A DNA stretch of 43,522 nucleotides from Planctomycetes bacterium HGW-Planctomycetes-1 (GCA_002839495.1 PGYD01000008.1:1-43522), one strand, 5' to 3'. Counted from the stretch's first letter, positions 18,414-27,277 are shown. Made by a program: numbers and translations. The notes: a model not told the origin generated them from the letters alone.

Positions 18414-19612
18414 AAAACATCAAAGTTAAACAAATAATCGTTCTTGTTTTAGTAATAGCGGCAACGGCGCTGATTACGCTGTATATCGCCAGAAAGATTC
18501 TCAAGCCTGCGGCTGTCGAACAAATGCAGGAAGCTGAACGGAAAATCGCGGTTGTCGTAACAGCGGCAAAGGCGATGACATTCGAGAGAATGGCGGCCTT
18601 GCAGGGGAATCTCGAATCTAAAAATTACGCACTTGTTTCGCCGAGGATTATGGGGACTATTGAGAAGTTTTTTGTCGATGAGGGGGACGCGGTAATTGCG
18701 AACGAAAGCAGGCTGTTCGCTACGGATTCTGTATCGCTGGAGCAGACGGTTGAAATTCGCCGAAAGCTGCTGGACATCGCAAGAAGCACGAAGAAACAGG
18801 CAGCCGCCAATCTTGAAAAGATTCAGGCCGATTTGGACAAGGTCGAGCTTGACTATAACAGGTTCAAGCGGCTGTATGAAAAGGGGGCGGTAACGGCGGA
18901 CGCATTAGAGCGGCAGGAGACGCAGTATAAACAGCTCGAAGCGGCAATTAAAGCGGCTAAAGCGAATGTAGAGCTTGCAGAGTCGGATATAAGCAGGGCC
19001 GAGGCCGAGCTTGCGATATCGGAAAAGGATTTGGCCGATACGGTAATATATGCGCCGATAAGCGGGAAGATAAGCAAGCGATTAAGAGAGGCGGGCGAGA
19101 TGGGCCGGCCGGGCGAGGCTGCGATAAGAATCGACGACCCGAATCTGATTGAAGTGAGCGCATATATTCCGGCGCAGTATTACGCACAGGTCGGCGTTGG
19201 AAAAACGAAAATGCGTGTAGGCGTTTCCGGACGGGATATGGGCGAGTACGCGATATCGTATAAAAGCCCCACGATAAATTCCAATCTGCGGACATTCGAG
19301 GTCAAATGCGTGCTTGAAAATCCGCAGCGCAGCATCGCGGCGGGTACGATGGCACAAGTGAAATTGATTCTCGAAACCAGAGACGGGCTGGGAGTTCCGA
19401 CAGCGGCGATTTTGAACCGAGACAACCAGTTTATTGTCTTTGTCGTCAGCGGCGGGCGGGCGCATAAGGTCGCGGTCGAAAAAGGCCTTGAAAACGACGG
19501 CTGGACGGAAGTTATAAGCAAAGAATTGAACGAACAAAGTATGGTCGTAACGATGGGGCAGGATATGTTAGACGAAGGCAGCGAGGTTTCGATTCAAAGG
19601 GAGAATAGATAG
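18410..19612 (+). CDS. RND efflux periplasmic adaptor (membrane fusion protein, HlyD/AcrA family)
   Basis: 400 aa with an N-terminal membrane anchor (IIVLVLVIAATALITLYIARKIL). The lipoyl/barrel-sandwich half (LVSPRIMGTIEKFFVDEGDAVIANESRLFATD) comes next, then a long coiled-coil hairpin (~residues 105-195, KKQAAANLEKIQADLDKVELDYNRFKRLYEKGAVTADALERQE). The second half-lipoyl follows (DTVIYAPISGKISKRLREAGEMGRPGEAAIRI), then beta-barrel and membrane-proximal domains. It links the RND pump to the outer-membrane channel. It starts within the tolC stop, and its TAG shares a G with the RND GTG. Confidence 0.92.
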   Translation: MKNIKVKQIIVLVLVIAATALITLYIARKILKPAAVEQMQEAERKIAVVVTAAKAMTFERMAALQGNLESKNYALVSPRIMGTIEKFFVDEGDAVIANESRLFATDSVSLEQTVEIRRKLLDIARSTKKQAAANLEKIQADLDKVELDYNRFKRLYEKGAVTADALERQETQYKQLEAAIKAAKANVELAESDISRAEAELAISEKDLADTVIYAPISGKISKRLREAGEMGRPGEAAIRIDDPNLIEVSAYIPAQYYAQVGVGKTKMRVGVSGRDMGEYAISYKSPTINSNLRTFEVKCVLENPQRSIAAGTMAQVKLILETRDGLGVPTAAILNRDNQFIVFVVSGGRAHKVAVEKGLENDGWTEVISKELNEQSMVVTMGQDMLDEGSEVSIQRENR

Positions 19613-22600
19613 TGTTTCTTTCCGAAGCTTCGATAAAAAGACCGATAGCGATGAGCTGTTTGATAATAGCTTTGTCGCTGCTGGGCTTTAACGCCTATCG
19701 GAAGATGGGACTCGAGCTTATGCCGAAAATCGACGTTCCGTTTATTACGGTAACGACGGTCTATCCCGGCGCAAGTCCGGAACAAATCGAAACGGATGTC
19801 GCCAAGAGAATCGAAGACCAGGTCGTAACCATTGAAGGACTTAAGCACGTAAGCTCTTCGTGTATGGAAAACGTGTGCCAGACTATGCTCGAGTTTGAAT
19901 TGGATATTGATGTCGATATAGCGGCGACAGACGTTCGGGAAAAACTGGATTTGATTAAAGCGGATTTTCCTGAAGGCGTCGAAGACCCGAAGATACTGAA
20001 ATTCGATATCAACGCCGAGCCTATTATTTATCTTGCGCTTACGGGACAATCGCCGCTCGACGAATTGTACGATTACGCGGATAATGAATTGAGGGACAAG
20101 CTGACGGTTATATCTGGCGTGGCGGACGCGGAACTTATCGGCGGGAATATACGGCAGGTGCATATCGTTCTTGACAGAGACAAGCTCGCCGCCAAAGGTT
20201 TGTCCAGCCTTGAAGTTATCATGGCCGTCCGAGAGGGCATTAAACTGATACCGTCCGGACGTATTCAGGACAGAGGCATCGAATACGATGTTAAAGTCGA
20301 TGCCGATTATTATAATATATCGGATATCGAATCGCTGCAAATTGCCGGCGAAGACGGACAGCGGTGCTATGTAAGAGATGTCGGCAGGGCCGAGATGGGC
20401 ACAAAGGAAGTCCGTCAAAAAGCGTTTATAGACGGCAAAGAAGCGATATATATAAAGATTATTAAAAAGGCCGAGGCGAATGCCGTCAAAGTTGTGGACG
20501 AAGTCAAAGCGGCGATAGAGAAACATAACCAAGAACTGCCAGGCGGAATGGAACTTGTCTGGGTGAGCGACGGCGGGACGTTTATCAAAGCGACGGTCAG
20601 AAGCGCATGGAGCGATATAGGACAGGGCGTGGCTCTGACGGCTCTTATTCTGTTTTTCTTCCTTTATAATTTCCGTTCGACATTAATCATTGCCGTAACG
20701 ATGCCGCTTACCATAATCATCGGTTTGTTCTTTATGCAGTTTTTGGGCTATACGCTCAATATATCGACGCTGCTTGCGATAGGTATGTCGGTGGGCATTT
20801 TAGTTACCAACTCCATCGTTGTTATGGAGGCGATTGTCGACAGACTCAATCGAACAGGAGATGCGAAAGAAGCTGCGAGGCTCGGCGCCGGTAAAGCGGC
20901 GGTAGCGGTTATGGCAAGCGCGGGCACAAACGTAGTGGTTCTTTTTCCGATAGCGATGATGGGCGGGAAAATCGGTCTGTTTATGAGGCCGCTGGCGCTG
21001 ACGCTGCTTATTATGAATGTTGTTTCGATGTTCATATCCTTTACTCTTACGCCGATTCTCTGTTCGGTAATTCTCAGGCCCCGGCCGGAGAAGAAAACTA
21101 TTCTTATGCGGGTCGAAGACGGCTTCAACCGTTTTCTGAACGTGATAATCGAAAGCTATAGAAGGCTGCTGACGTTCAACGAGCGTTATCGTTTGGTCGC
21201 GGCGGTATTCGTTCTGGCGGTTATTTCTATGCTCGTTTATTCGCTGAAACTTGCGAAAAAAGTAGGGTTCGGATTTGTTCCGAATTCGGACCAGGGGCAG
21301 GTATATGTCAAACTTGAGTATCCGACAAGATACGCCCTCGACCTGACGGTCAAACGCGTTAATGAAGCCGAGGAGAGATTAAAAGATTTGCCGGAACTGA
21401 AGCATATGCTGACGGCGATAGGCAGAGTCGAGGGCAAAATCGGGCAGGCTTCGGAAGGCGTTTATCTGGCTCAAATGCTGCTTAAATTTTCCGAACGAAC
21501 GGAAAGAGAAATAACCCTTAATAAATTGATGGAGATAACAAGACAGAAATTCGCGGGTTATCCGGAATGTATCATTACGGTGATCCAAGGAGCGATAGTC
21601 GGCGGACAATCGCAGGATATCGAGCTCGAAATTTCCGGGCCTAATCTGGATGAGCTCGACCGGCTGGCATTGTTCGCAAAGAGTCTTGCCGATTCCGACA
21701 AGAGCTATCTCGATACAGATACTACCGTTCGGACGGGCAAGCCTGAACTGAGGATTTTGCCAAACAGAGCGGTGCTCGCGGACCTTGGTTTTGCGGCGAC
21801 AAGTCTGGGGACGGCTCTGCGGGCAAATATAGAAGGAATCGAGTGCGGCACATTCAAAAAAGGAGACAGAAATTACGATATTGTCGTAAAGTTCGAGAAA
21901 AAAGAAGGGAAACAGCAAGTCGAACAGTTTATGTTTCCCGGCGAAGCTGGGAAACCGCTGGTGCTGACCAGTCTCGGCGATGTTGAGGAGCGGATTTCGC
22001 CTATTCAGATTACCAGAAAGAACAAACAGCGTATCTCGAAACTTCTGGCAAACCTTGTTTTCGGGAAATCGCTCGGTGTGGCGGTCGACGAATTCAGCAG
22101 GAAGCTCGACGATAGCGGAAGATTGCTGCCCGGTTACGGCTACTACTTCGGAGGCAACGCCGAGATGATGGACGAAGCAGTGGGTTCGTTCAGAGAGGCC
22201 GGCATTATCGCAATATTGCTTTGCTACCTCGTAATCGCGGCGATACTCGAATCGTTCAAACAGCCGTGGCTGATTTTGGTAACTATACCATTGGGACTTA
22301 TAGGGGTTATCGTTGCATTGGCGCTTACCGGCCAAACTATGTCGATGTTCGTTCTGATGGGAATGGTTATGATGGTCGGTATCGTAGTCAATATCGCGAT
22401 TTTGATTATGGACCAGTTTAATGTGCACGTCAAAGAAGGTGTGCCGATACACAAAGCAATGATAAGCGCGGCCTGCGAACGATTCAGGCCGATAATTATG
22501 GTTACACTCGCCGCGATATTGGGTATGCTGCCGCTCGCTGTCGGAAGGGGAATAGGCTCCGAGATGAGAAACGACGTCGGTATCGCATCGGTCGGCGGCC

Positions 22601-22686
22601 TGCTCGTGTCCGGCATCCTGACGCTGATTATAATGCCGATACTTTACGATTTGTTCACCCGAAAAAATCATCAGAAAAAACAATAA
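19612..22686 (+). CDS. RND-family efflux pump, HAE1/AcrB-like
   Basis: 1024-aa inner-membrane proton-driven exporter. It begins MFLSEASIKRPIAMSCLIIALSLLGFNAY, the first membrane helix, followed by the porter domain (TVYPGASPEQIETDVAKRIEDQV). A membrane block holds RSTLIIAVTMPLTIIIGLFFMQFLGYTLNISTLLAIGMSVGILVTNSIVVMEAI. The second half repeats this plan and ends MMVGIVVNIAILIMDQFN and RFRPIIMVTLAAILGMLPLAVGRGIGSEMRNDVGIASVGGLLVSGILTL. The length is normal for the family. The start is GTG (TAGTG overlap), so expression is coupled to the adaptor. The substrate is not predictable. Confidence 0.94.
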   Translation: MFLSEASIKRPIAMSCLIIALSLLGFNAYRKMGLELMPKIDVPFITVTTVYPGASPEQIETDVAKRIEDQVVTIEGLKHVSSSCMENVCQTMLEFELDIDVDIAATDVREKLDLIKADFPEGVEDPKILKFDINAEPIIYLALTGQSPLDELYDYADNELRDKLTVISGVADAELIGGNIRQVHIVLDRDKLAAKGLSSLEVIMAVREGIKLIPSGRIQDRGIEYDVKVDADYYNISDIESLQIAGEDGQRCYVRDVGRAEMGTKEVRQKAFIDGKEAIYIKIIKKAEANAVKVVDEVKAAIEKHNQELPGGMELVWVSDGGTFIKATVRSAWSDIGQGVALTALILFFFLYNFRSTLIIAVTMPLTIIIGLFFMQFLGYTLNISTLLAIGMSVGILVTNSIVVMEAIVDRLNRTGDAKEAARLGAGKAAVAVMASAGTNVVVLFPIAMMGGKIGLFMRPLALTLLIMNVVSMFISFTLTPILCSVILRPRPEKKTILMRVEDGFNRFLNVIIESYRRLLTFNERYRLVAAVFVLAVISMLVYSLKLAKKVGFGFVPNSDQGQVYVKLEYPTRYALDLTVKRVNEAEERLKDLPELKHMLTAIGRVEGKIGQASEGVYLAQMLLKFSERTEREITLNKLMEITRQKFAGYPECIITVIQGAIVGGQSQDIELEISGPNLDELDRLALFAKSLADSDKSYLDTDTTVRTGKPELRILPNRAVLADLGFAATSLGTALRANIEGIECGTFKKGDRNYDIVVKFEKKEGKQQVEQFMFPGEAGKPLVLTSLGDVEERISPIQITRKNKQRISKLLANLVFGKSLGVAVDEFSRKLDDSGRLLPGYGYYFGGNAEMMDEAVGSFREAGIIAILLCYLVIAAILESFKQPWLILVTIPLGLIGVIVALALTGQTMSMFVLMGMVMMVGIVVNIAILIMDQFNVHVKEGVPIHKAMISAACERFRPIIMVTLAAILGMLPLAVGRGIGSEMRNDVGIASVGGLLVSGILTLIIMPILYDLFTRKNHQKKQ

Positions 22687-22777
22687 AGACAAACTTTATT
22701 CTTCATGTATAGCGGCAAATCACACAAATGTGTTTAATGACAGATTTTATCCGGAATTCCTTGTTGATTTTTTAAAA

Positions 22778-22851
22778 TACGCCCGACAGGATTCGAACCT
22801 GTGACCTTTAGTTTAGGAAACTAACGCTCTATCCATCTGAGCTACGAGCGC
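22778..22851 (-). tRNA. tRNA-Arg (anticodon CCT)
   Basis: On the minus strand it reads GCGCTCGTAGCTCAGATGG...TTAGTTTCCTAAACTAA...ACAGGTTCGAATCCTGT...CGGGCGTA. The D, anticodon (TTAGT/ACTAA) and T stems are all complete. The loop TTCCTAA gives CCT, reading AGG codons. The first acceptor pair is G-U. The CCA is not encoded. Confidence 0.93.
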
Positions 22852-23226
22852 AAAAATTTAGTTCAATTTCCAATTCCTGCCAAAGAGATGCTTTTGTGAT
22901 TTTTGTGTATTCTGCACCAAAAAGCGTATAATTTCAACACATTTCTGTCCTGCCTATTTTAGAATGACTTACCACTGGCGACCGACGCATTTTTGACGCA
23001 CGCCGTTTTCAAATTTAGCTTAACAATCTCAGCAGAATTTTGCTATTGTCCTCGTTAGAAGCAATCCTAAAAATTATCCCATTCATCACGCAATTACTGT
23101 TGCTTTGAGTAGTGTAAGTTTATTTATCGGACCTGACCTGCCCCCCAAAAGAACTTCAGTAGTCCGCCAAGCCGTTCCTGGCAGATAATTTCTCCAGTCC
23201 CCTGTAGAGGATGTTCTATGATTTCA
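22852..23226. other. 375-base intergenic region between tRNA-Arg and the gas-vesicle operon
   Basis: No ORF or clear terminator is visible for the gas-vesicle operon that ends at 23227. It contains the 15-base repeat CCTGACCTGCCCCCC (23132-23146), which recurs at 42645. The rest looks like ordinary AT-rich spacer. Confidence 0.5.
23132..23146 (+). repeat. 15-base direct repeat, left copy
   Basis: CCTGACCTGCCCCCC is identical and in the same orientation at 42645-42659. The two copies bracket the whole gas-vesicle and two-component block. It may be a remnant of a mobile element end. Confidence 0.5.
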
Positions 23227-23907
23227 TTAACTTATCTCTGAAATAAGATACTTACCCAACTTGTCAAATTGTTTGCGGTACTTGCTGTGAAAAGGCAGTA
23301 ATCTTTGGTACGTCTTTACCTTAACTGTATCTTTTATTTCTCTGACCTGGATGGTTTTAGGGAGCCTTTTTTTGATTTTGTGAAAGGCTCCGACAAATAA
23401 AATCCCTTTTTCGTCAGGCCCAAGTGTTTCGTCTATTTTCTGGGCAATGAATGCATCTCTTTTATTCAACAGCATACCTTTTACCAGCTTATATTTTATA
23501 AATGCTATTATTTTTTTTGTCATCGATTTAGCCTGTGTTATAGCAAGTAATCTGTCATATTCTTTTTTCACCAGTTTAAAATCCTCGGTCTTCATCAGGA
23601 TAGCTCCTCTTTCGAGAAGCCTTAAAATCAACTGGTAATTTTTGCTTCCCGCTTTGGCTGTATCCTCAGCTATTTGTTTTCCTACCTCATCTCCAGCTAC
23701 CATTCCGTCCTGATATATTTTCATTCCATTGACGTCTATAGAATCAAAATAATCCACTATAGCATCCCAGAAACCCTCGACCGTTTTTCTATGTTTTGTC
23801 CAGATTTCCTCTCCCAGATCTCGAATGCCTCTTTTTGAGATATCTTTTGCCATAGAGCCAAGATCAGCACTTGTATGGATAACAGGGACATAAATCAAGG
23901 TTCTCAT
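23227..23907 (-). CDS. Conserved-looking hypothetical protein, last gene of the gas-vesicle operon
   Basis: I cannot name the family firmly. The 226-aa product starts MRTLIYVPVIHTSADLGSMAKDISKRGIRDLGEEIW, has no signal peptide or membrane helix, and is helical and lysine-rich. The segment GILFVGAFHKIKKRLP resembles the 'vGaxH' strand of TraB/EreA-like proteins, which is only a hint. It starts 10 bases after the gvpJ2 stop behind AAGGAATTCCT, so it belongs to the operon by position. It is not a known vesicle structural protein. A regulatory or signalling role is a guess. Confidence 0.6.
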   Translation of the reverse strand: MRTLIYVPVIHTSADLGSMAKDISKRGIRDLGEEIWTKHRKTVEGFWDAIVDYFDSIDVNGMKIYQDGMVAGDEVGKQIAEDTAKAGSKNYQLILRLLERGAILMKTEDFKLVKKEYDRLLAITQAKSMTKKIIAFIKYKLVKGMLLNKRDAFIAQKIDETLGPDEKGILFVGAFHKIKKRLPKTIQVREIKDTVKVKTYQRLLPFHSKYRKQFDKLGKYLISEIS

Positions 23908-23916
23908 AGGAATTCC

Positions 23917-24246
23917 TTATGTTGCCTTTACTTCGGCACGTTCTAATCTCTTTTTTAACTCCTCATTGCGTTCTAATTTCTTTTTAAGCTCCCTGTTTTC
24001 CTGCTCGATGTCGGCTTGCTTTGCTTTTGTCGAAAGATAGGAATCCTGCTGCCACCAATTTATGCCCATCTCTAATGCTTTATCCACAGAGGCAATCAAA
24101 AGTCTTATTTTAATATTGAGAAGGTCGATATCGGCAATCTGAATTTTGATATCACCTGCAATAACAATCCCTTTATCCAATACCCTCTCAAGGATATCAG
24201 CAAGATTAGTCGCCTCGGTGGCATGCATCATTTTTTGTTCAGCCAT
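23917..24246 (-). CDS. gvpJ: Gas vesicle protein GvpJ (GvpA paralog), copy 2
   Basis: A 109-aa GvpA-family protein. Core ATNLADILERVLDKGIVIAGDIKIQIADIDLLNIKIRLLIASVDKA is followed by the GvpJ-specific GINWWQQDSYLS and a charged coiled-coil tail. In Bacillus megaterium GvpJ has the same layout (DWWENDPYLSS then a helical tail). GvpJ is a minor, essential assembly or nucleation protein. The first 73 residues differ at only six positions from the copy at 33691, implying a fairly recent duplication or gene conversion. The ribosome site is AAGGAACACACA. Confidence 0.9.
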   Translation of the reverse strand: MAEQKMMHATEATNLADILERVLDKGIVIAGDIKIQIADIDLLNIKIRLLIASVDKALEMGINWWQQDSYLSTKAKQADIEQENRELKKKLERNEELKKRLERAEVKAT

Positions 24247-24267
24247 TGTGTGTTCCTTGTTTTTCTA

Positions 24268-24531
24268 TTATGCCAATTTCCTGGCCTTTATAATCAAATC
24301 TGCTGTCTTTTTACGCACATTTGCAATAAAACGGCAATTCTTACAATCTATGCTTTTTTCATCATAATCCGGGCAGGAAAGAAGGACATTTACTTCCTGC
24401 TGAAGTTCTTCGGCAAATTCGGCTTTTTCCAATATCCCTTTGGCACTGTTTATTTTAGCAGTAATATCCTCAATCACCGGTTCCTGCTTTTGAAATATTG
24501 GACAGTTTATTTTGGCTCTTTCTTTAGACAT
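24268..24531 (-). CDS. Small cysteine-containing protein in the gas-vesicle operon
   Basis: 87 aa and not recognised. It has cysteines in INCPIF, LSCPDYDEKSIDCKNCRFI (a CxxC near residue 62) and an alpha-helical remainder. Four cysteines of this kind could bind a metal ion, but the spacing fits no family I can name. It lies between gvpK and gvpJ2 in the same direction with short gaps, so it is probably a cluster-specific accessory protein. Confidence 0.65.
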   Translation of the reverse strand: MSKERAKINCPIFQKQEPVIEDITAKINSAKGILEKAEFAEELQQEVNVLLSCPDYDEKSIDCKNCRFIANVRKKTADLIIKARKLA

Positions 24532-24560
24532 TGTTTCTCTCCGCAGGACACCTGTCGGCG

Positions 24561-24902
24561 CTACATCAAATCTCCCAAAGGCCCAAGATTCAGGTTCAGC
24601 TCTTCGTCTTTGAGCCCAAATATTTCTTTCAATTCATCCATCTTATTTTCTAATTTCATCAGGGTCTCGCCAACATTTTCTATTTCCTCTTCAGAAAGTG
24701 AGCCTGCTTCTACTCTTCTCATAGCCTGTTTTTCCAACAGCTTTCGTATCAACTCTATGAGTGTGAGCACCAGCTTAGCTAACCCTTTTTCTACCGTCTT
24801 GGGATTAGCATCGATTTTTTTAGGTAGGCAATCCTTTGCCTTTTCTATCTCTTCGATAAACTCTTCAAGTGCGTCGGTTTCGACTATTGCGTTTGCTATC
24901 AT
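24561..24902 (-). CDS. gvpK: Gas vesicle protein GvpK
   Basis: 113 aa. The conserved GvpK core is clear: KGLAKLVLTLIELIRKLLEKQAMRRVEAGSLSEEEIENVGETLMKLENKMDELKEIFGL, ending DEELNLNLGPLGDLM. GvpK is a required minor protein of vesicle formation. Its ATG overlaps the preceding gvpF stop (ATGA), a coupling also common in other gvp operons. Confidence 0.93.
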   Translation of the reverse strand: MIANAIVETDALEEFIEEIEKAKDCLPKKIDANPKTVEKGLAKLVLTLIELIRKLLEKQAMRRVEAGSLSEEEIENVGETLMKLENKMDELKEIFGLKDEELNLNLGPLGDLM

Positions 24903-25711
24903 ATACTGTTAGCTCCTACCAAGGCTTGGCACTGGGTTACTTTATCAAGGATGTCGTTAGTTTGCTGCGAATCCGTAAGAAGGCCGGACTGCCTCGACAA
25001 GATAACAAAGTTATACGCAGGCCAGGGGCCGCTGAACAAATATTTAAAACCGGGATAGTTAGCATTTTTTATATGCTCAAGGGCCTCTTTGAAATCTCTT
25101 TGCTTATCTTTTTCAACTAAATAAACTGCATCCAAAAGCAAATTTTGGGTCTTTAGTTTTTCAAGTTTCTTTTCCGCGGCAAACTTGCCGAAAAAGATAT
25201 CTATAATTTTAATAAATCTGTTGGCTTTTGCTTCGAATTCTTTGTCTATCTTGTATTTTTCAAATTTTTCCTCTATAAATCTCTTACTGGGTGAATTATC
25301 CGACTCTATCGTCTGTTCGTCTTTTTTAAGAACCCTGATGATATTTGCTTTTACTTTATCCGCAGGCCAGATAACCTTAATACCAAATTCGAGTTTATTA
25401 TGAAGTCTGGCCAGATTGCTTTTGAAATCCCTATAATAACTTTCCATCATAGAAAACAACTCATCTCTGCTATTTACAACTGTCCCAAACCGCACAGGCA
25501 AAACGGTGAAATTGGCCATAAGCTTTTCCACCACTGCCTCGTGCTCCAAAACAGCACCTTCGGTTACATCTCGAATCGGCTGGCTAATTTCACTTACAAC
25601 CGCCCCTATATCGCAGAAAGGAATGTTATAAACGTTAGAGCCTTCCAATCCATAAATTGACTCGGTTATCTGGTTACTGAAATCTATTATGCCATATAAA
25701 TATAGTTTCAT
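24899..25711 (-). CDS. gvpF: GvpF/GvpL family protein, paralog 5
   Basis: 270 aa. The GvpF/L layout is clear: N-terminal LYLYGIIDF, the block VVEKLMANFTVLPVRFGTVVNSRDELFSMM, and C-terminal YLVEKDKQRDFKEALEHI with SGPWPAYNFV. The family acts in the cytoplasm as assembly factors that contact GvpA. This copy is the one most like a simple GvpF: it sits between gvpS and gvpK, as in Bacillus-type clusters. The tail after PAYNFVIL is about 30 residues longer than usual. Confidence 0.9.
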   Translation of the reverse strand: MKLYLYGIIDFSNQITESIYGLEGSNVYNIPFCDIGAVVSEISQPIRDVTEGAVLEHEAVVEKLMANFTVLPVRFGTVVNSRDELFSMMESYYRDFKSNLARLHNKLEFGIKVIWPADKVKANIIRVLKKDEQTIESDNSPSKRFIEEKFEKYKIDKEFEAKANRFIKIIDIFFGKFAAEKKLEKLKTQNLLLDAVYLVEKDKQRDFKEALEHIKNANYPGFKYLFSGPWPAYNFVILSRQSGLLTDSQQTNDILDKVTQCQALVGANSI

Positions 25712-25713
25712 TG

Positions 25714-25929
25714 CTATTTTGCCTCCTGCATTGGGCTAATAAATGGCGAACCTCTTAACTTTTCCATGGTTTCCACCGAGCTGAGCAAAACCTTCAGTCC
25801 TAAATATATTAGGTCTACATCGGCTACCGAAATAACCACATCTCCGGATATAATGACACCCTTATCAAGAACTCTGTCCAAAATTTCCAAAAGGGTTACC
25901 TCTTTCGATTTTACGACGACACTATTCAT
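25714..25929 (-). CDS. gvpS: Gas vesicle protein GvpS (GvpA paralog)
   Basis: The track ORF opens at 25992, but the ATG at 25929 (MNSVVVKSKEV) follows a GGAAAGGGC site and begins the family homology, giving 71 aa. The core VTLLEILDRVLDKGVIISGDVVISVADVDLIYLGLKVLLSSVETM matches GvpS (VDLVYLxLRVLISSVET in Bacillus). It overlaps the upstream GvpF/L gene by 8 bases and is followed by gvpF after 2 bases. It is probably a minor structural or nucleation component. Confidence 0.88.
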   Translation of the reverse strand: MNSVVVKSKEVTLLEILDRVLDKGVIISGDVVISVADVDLIYLGLKVLLSSVETMEKLRGSPFISPMQEAK

Positions 25930-26737
25930 TTTGCCCTTTCCTGCTTGAAAGCCCGCAGAAGTTATATGGCGGCCATGGGCCGGTACAATCAATATAAAAT
26001 CCCTTGCCTTCGTAGTGCATTTTCAAGGTATCAACCATATTTCGAAAATCACCCACTTCATCCTTGTCCACCAGAAAGGCTGAGTTCAGCACCATTTCAT
26101 CTTCTCTTTCGGTTACTTCCCTGGGTAAAAGTCTGTTTATGCGGGCCTCGAAACTCAATTCTTTTAACAGCTCGAAACTTTCCTGGCCGCATTCGTTAAT
26201 TTTTTCATTCAGCGTTTTTTCTAAAAGCTCATCCTTTTTCTTTTTAAGAAAATAGCTCTTGCCCGCCGAAGATGATTTGATTTCGTCCTCAATTTTCAAA
26301 ATCTCTGCATCATCGTTTCCAAGATTGGCTTTTAGTTTTTCCGGGTTGTAATAAATCTTAAGCCCCCATTCCTGCTTGTATGCTAATTTTCTCAAAATTG
26401 CCTTAAACTCCTGGCCGTATTGTTCAAGCATCGCCTTCAGACTGGCATCTGCGTTAAAGAGCGTTCCAAATTTAAAGGGAATCACATCCGTATCAGCCAT
26501 GACCCGCTCTATAATTTTTTCATGCATACCCGCTTTTGCTTTAATCCACTCCATATCAGCCATATTTCTTTTCAGGCCTTCTTCGCCGAATTCCTGCTGG
26601 TCAACCTTGCCAACTACCGCATAGAGGTCATTATGGCAAACAGAGTAGAGATCATTTCCACAGTCTTCTATTTGCTTCATTTTTGGCTCGGTATCTGCAA
26701 CACAATACAGATAGATGAGTTGTCGGTTTTCTATCAT
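25922..26737 (-). CDS. gvpL: GvpF/GvpL family protein, paralog 4
   Basis: The track ORF starts at 26791. The ATG at 26737 (MIENRQLIYLYCVADTE) has AGGGG eight bases upstream and starts the homology, giving 271 aa. Family landmarks are LIYLYCVAD, MHEKIIERVMADTDVIPFKFGTLF and FLVDKDEVGDFRNMVDTL ending CTGPWPPYNFCGL. A lysine-rich loop KSYFLKKKKDELLEKTLN is present. Which paralog corresponds to GvpF or GvpL of model species cannot be decided here. Confidence 0.88.
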   Translation of the reverse strand: MIENRQLIYLYCVADTEPKMKQIEDCGNDLYSVCHNDLYAVVGKVDQQEFGEEGLKRNMADMEWIKAKAGMHEKIIERVMADTDVIPFKFGTLFNADASLKAMLEQYGQEFKAILRKLAYKQEWGLKIYYNPEKLKANLGNDDAEILKIEDEIKSSSAGKSYFLKKKKDELLEKTLNEKINECGQESFELLKELSFEARINRLLPREVTEREDEMVLNSAFLVDKDEVGDFRNMVDTLKMHYEGKGFYIDCTGPWPPYNFCGLSSRKGQNE

Positions 26738-26756
26738 CGTTTTAACCCCTGATAAA

Positions 26757-27020
26757 TCAGCTGGTTGCCAATGTGTGGCCCTGGCGTTCATAGGATTCGA
26801 CTTCCAGATTATCGTTCAACCTGACTTCATAGATGTTCCTGTCCTGTACCTTCGTAGGCAGGCCGAGAGACTTCAAAAAAGAATTCTCTTCATAAACTTC
26901 CGCTTCGACGTGCCACTCATTGTCAACTTTTGTTGCTCCGATTACCTTTACATCCTTTACATCAAGAGCCTTTTGCAGGAACTCTACAACCATACTTTTA
27001 GCATTTTCTATACCGTTCAT
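26757..27020 (-). CDS. gvpO: Gas vesicle protein GvpO, copy 2
   Basis: 87 aa, GvpO family. The second half WHVEAEVYEENSFLKSLGLPTKVQDRNIYEVRLNDNLEVESYERQ follows the family pattern of an acidic strand, a (K)VQD turn and an YEV strand. It is clearly paralogous to the 85-aa protein at 34035 (shared SLGLP.VQDRN.YE). GvpO is needed for vesicle formation in haloarchaea and actinobacteria, with a suggested regulatory or assembly role. It lies directly after gvpG. Confidence 0.87.
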   Translation of the reverse strand: MNGIENAKSMVVEFLQKALDVKDVKVIGATKVDNEWHVEAEVYEENSFLKSLGLPTKVQDRNIYEVRLNDNLEVESYERQGHTLATS

Positions 27021-27023
27021 TTT

Positions 27024-27275
27024 TTACATCTCCATTTCTTTTGCATTTTCTTCTGCATTTGCAATAGCATCCAATCGATCTAAAAGTTCACTTTCTTTTT
27101 TGGTATATTCCGCTTCGCTTATTTCATCCAACTCGAACTGTAATTGCAGCCGCATAAGCTCTTCTTTGATGCGCCCGGTATCATTTAATTCTTTATCAAC
27201 TGTTTCGTTGAGCTTTTCTCCCAACCAAACCACGCCTTTCAGTGGCGCAAGTAATATACTGTCGATTAAAAACAT
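27024..27275 (-). CDS. gvpG: Gas vesicle protein GvpG
   Basis: 83 aa, of normal size. It starts MFLIDSILLAPLKGVVWLGEKL, the conserved GvpG head, followed by a charged coiled-coil with ISEAEYTKKESELLDRLDAI. GvpG is a minor assembly protein usually encoded between gvpF and gvpL, as here. GAGGATTACT just before the ATG lies inside the end of the previous gene. Confidence 0.92.
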   Translation of the reverse strand: MFLIDSILLAPLKGVVWLGEKLNETVDKELNDTGRIKEELMRLQLQFELDEISEAEYTKKESELLDRLDAIANAEENAKEMEM

Positions 27276-27277
27276 TT

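Noticed and set aside
19594-20532. 312-aa ORF antisense to the RND gene
   Set aside because: Shadow frame; repetitive aromatic/arginine composition and no ribosome site.
21379-22692. 437-aa ORF antisense to the RND pump gene
   Set aside because: Low-complexity, histidine/arginine-rich translation on the opposite strand of a clear RND gene; a codon-bias shadow.
22683-22699. Terminator ATAAAG-ACAAA-CTTTAT after the RND gene
   Set aside because: AT-only weak stem with no useful T-run; too poor to call.
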